Assembly: GCA_009784085.1 (NCBI GenBank)
Contig: WRCJ01000006.1
Coordinates: 1-31,797, forward strand
Source: Oscillospiraceae bacterium
GTDB taxonomy: Bacteria > Bacillota > Clostridia > Oscillospirales > UBA929
Direction: 5' to 3'
Length of the DNA stretch: 31,797 nucleotides
Shown: positions 30,233 to 31,797 of the stretch, piece after piece
How the letters are laid out: each line of letters begins with the position of its first letter
How positions within the stretch are numbered: position 1 is the first letter of the stretch
The notes under the pieces: generated by a model
What the model was told of the DNA's origin: nothing
Seen by the model: the letters and a program-made list of their open reading frames with translations, nothing else
Databases searched by the model: none
Position numbers and translations under genes: made by a program

Positions 30233-30883
30233 ATGACTAATAAAAACATGATTGAGGTGCAGGGAGCTTGCAAGACCTTTCGGGAAAACAAGGTACTCAA
30301 AGAGGTTTCCTTGGCTTGCGAAAGTGGAAAGATATATGGCATTGTCGGACGAAACGGTTCAGGTAAAACGGTACTGTTTAAGTGCATTTGTGGTTTTTAC
30401 AAATTGGATAAAGGGCAGATAAAGGTCAATGGGAAGATTATGGGCAAAGAAATTGATATGCTGACCAATGCAGGAATCATCATTGAGGAACCTGCTTATT
30501 TGAGGAATTTTAGCGGTTATCGCAACTTGGAATTTCTGTACCGCATACGAAACAAGAAGGATAAAAACAAATTGCAGGAAACAATGAAAGAAGTGGGGCT
30601 TGAACCATTATCAAAAAAGCGCGTGGGGAAATACTCCCTCGGTATGCGTCAGCGTCTTGCTTTGGCACAGGCAACTATGGAGAATCAAGAGATCTTAATC
30701 ATGGACGAACCCATGAACGGACTGGACAAAGATGGTGTAGCTGATATGCGACGATTTTTTGAGGATTTGAAAAAGCAAGGAAAACTCATTCTATTAGCCA
30801 GCCATAATAAGGATGATATTGATATTCTGTGTGACGAAGTGTTCGAGATGGACAAAGGTGAGTTAAGCCCGATAATAATTTAA
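30233..30883 (+). CDS. ABC transporter ATPase, lantibiotic-immunity (LanF) type
   Basis: 216 residues. Walker A GRNGSGKT (39-46), signature YSLGMRQR (134-141), Walker B ILIMDE (154-159), D-loop GLD, H-loop His191 in LLASHN. At the Q-loop the protein reads IIIEEPA (82-88): glutamate replaces the usual glutamine. This E-loop is known as a mark of LanF immunity ATPases such as those for nukacin and other lantibiotics. Together with two small permeases it forms a LanFEG-like exporter. No lanthipeptide precursor or LanBCM gene is in the window, so this may be an orphan resistance module. Confidence 0.92.
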   Translation: MTNKNMIEVQGACKTFRENKVLKEVSLACESGKIYGIVGRNGSGKTVLFKCICGFYKLDKGQIKVNGKIMGKEIDMLTNAGIIIEEPAYLRNFSGYRNLEFLYRIRNKKDKNKLQETMKEVGLEPLSKKRVGKYSLGMRQRLALAQATMENQEILIMDEPMNGLDKDGVADMRRFFEDLKKQGKLILLASHNKDDIDILCDEVFEMDKGELSPIII

Positions 30884-30964
30884 GAGTATCATAGAGTTGT
30901 ACCGCAAGGCACGAGTATATTCGCCGCAAACCGGAGCGGGATATAAAAAAGGGCTGAAAATAGA

Positions 30965-30997
30965 GGGGCTGTCGCACTTTCTTAGCGCGACAGCCCC
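30965..30997 (-). terminator. Terminator of the surface protein gene
   Basis: 11-bp perfect stem GGGGCTGTCGC (30965-30975) / GCGACAGCCCC (30987-30997), followed on the minus strand by TCTATTTTC. It lies 50 nt after the leftward CDS stop. It may also stop rightward transcription from the ABC operon, but lacks a T-run on that side. Confidence 0.75.
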
Positions 30998-31047
30998 ATC
31001 CCGTAAACTACCCGGTTTATCGCCCACGACAGGCTTGATTAACTTGG

Positions 31048-31797
31048 TTACCAACCGCCGGTATATTTGGCCGGCCAAGGCCGGATGCTCCCCGAATAGA
31101 TCAGCACGTCGTCGATGTACAGGGGATACTTATCCATATCGACGCCCACGTTCCAAAGGCCCACATTAAATCCCAGGTTGCCCATGAGATTGCTCATGTT
31201 GTACCTTTCCACAGCGTCCCTTGCGCCGGTGACGACCGGCTTGGCCATGTCATCGCAGAAAAAACTGTAGGTGAGCTTGCTCTGGGTTTCAAACCTGAAT
31301 TTGACCGCGTAACGGTGCCAACGACCCGGTTCCGGTATGACAGGGATTTCCCTGCCGTCCTGTGAGTAGGCAACCATGCCTCCGTGCCAATCGGTCAGGG
31401 TGAAGTTGTCATATTCCCAAGCCCACTGCCCGTACCGGAAGGATAAGCATGGCGTGGTTTGCCGGGCGGTGGCGTAGAAGGACATCTCGAAGATATAATC
31501 CACACCGACCTTGTATTGGCTTGTAATTTTTTGGCTGGAGGTTTCAAAGATCCCAGTGGCGGCGGAGACTTTGAGCAACTGGTCTACCGGGCCCAGATAG
31601 AAGGCGTCGGTGGATTTGGGCTGGACAATGGCGTTGTTTTGTCCGTGGCCGGCTAGCAACGTCAGATCGTCGTCGCCATGTTTGAATGTCCCCAGCGTCA
31701 ATTGGTCAAAGGTGGCGCTAAGGAGAAAGTCGTTTGGCGTGGGGTCATCGTCCGTCCAGTTGGCCGTGACCGTGACATCCCTCGCGGGCATGGTAAA
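31048..31797 (-). CDS. C-terminal part of a surface protein (InlB-repeat end plus lectin-like domain), partial
   Basis: The 5' part lies beyond the right edge. The first visible residues, FT-MPARDVTVTANWTD, match the end of a Listeria-Bacteroides (InlB B / Flg_new) repeat of the type FTMPAxDVTVTAxW. About 220 residues follow that look like a concanavalin-like beta-sandwich: FLLSATFDQLTLGTFKHGDD, YIFEMSFYATARQTTPCLSF, GRWHRYAVKFRF, and LYIDDVLIYSG at the end. Such C-terminal domains bind carbohydrate or cap large adhesins. No membrane anchor or sortase motif follows, so the protein is probably secreted or held by another domain. The ATG at 31791 is internal to the repeat, not the real start. 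Confidence 0.75.
   Translation of the reverse strand, partial: FTMPARDVTVTANWTDDDPTPNDFLLSATFDQLTLGTFKHGDDDLTLLAGHGQNNAIVQPKSTDAFYLGPVDQLLKVSAATGIFETSSQKITSQYKVGVDYIFEMSFYATARQTTPCLSFRYGQWAWEYDNFTLTDWHGGMVAYSQDGREIPVIPEPGRWHRYAVKFRFETQSKLTYSFFCDDMAKPVVTGARDAVERYNMSNLMGNLGFNVGLWNVGVDMDKYPLYIDDVLIYSGSIRPWPAKYTGGW

Overview
The window looks like chromosomal DNA of a GC-rich member of the Bacillota, most likely of the Clostridia class. The evidence is the order rimP-nusA-ylxR-ylxQ-infB-rbfA-nrnA-truB-ribF, a WalR/WalK/YycH-like two-component operon, AGGAGG-like ribosome binding sites and consensus sigma-A promoters. No taxon can be fixed by eye.

Layout. (1) Positions 1-190 hold a leftward consensus promoter and what looks like the leader of an rRNA operon lying beyond the left edge. 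(2) 469-1897 is a leftward pair, prmA (ribosomal protein L11 methyltransferase) and a PadR-type repressor, with its own promoter. (3) 1900-2914 has no protein gene. It carries an orphan promoter, a GC-rich repetitive patch, a second promoter followed by about 240 nt that fold into many hairpins (a probable structured non-coding RNA), and a 13-bp tandem repeat that runs up to the rimP ribosome binding site. (4) 2915-11084 is the translation/ribosome-maturation operon from rimP to ribF, all rightward and tightly packed. rimP seems to begin at a non-standard ATC codon. (5) 11086-12206 is ilvE with its own promoter. (6) 12227-19343 is a seven-gene rightward operon for an envelope redox system: three lipoproteins with sulfite-oxidase-like folds, a metallophosphoesterase lipoprotein, an FMN-binding lipoprotein with a flavinylation motif, a DUF4405-like small membrane protein and the flavin transferase ApbE. 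It ends in a hairpin terminator overlapping the apbE stop. (7) 19837-24313 is a Nudix hydrolase followed by a WalR/WalK/YycH-like set. (8) 24422-30883 is clearly AT-rich compared with both sides. It is a self-contained cassette of response regulator, histidine kinase, two extracytoplasmic proteins, two ABC permeases and an ABC ATPase of the lantibiotic-immunity type. One permease is broken by an in-frame TAG. (9) On the far right is the leftward 3' end of a surface protein.

Two themes stand out. First, the GC-rich genes are full of in-frame micro- and minisatellites, including a 17-fold Pro-Gly-Gln (collagen-like) insert in NrnA and Gly-Arg-Asp repeats inside the riboflavin kinase domain of RibF. 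The AT-rich cassette has none that I can see, which fits recent acquisition. Second, the 12-19 kb operon combines post-translational flavinylation with at least five copies of a sulfite-oxidase-like fold that appear to lack the molybdenum-binding cysteine. It is the best candidate here for an undescribed system: ApbE would attach FMN to Thr197 of the FMN-binding lipoprotein, the DUF4405 protein would connect it to membrane electron carriers, and the other lipoproteins would be partners outside the membrane.
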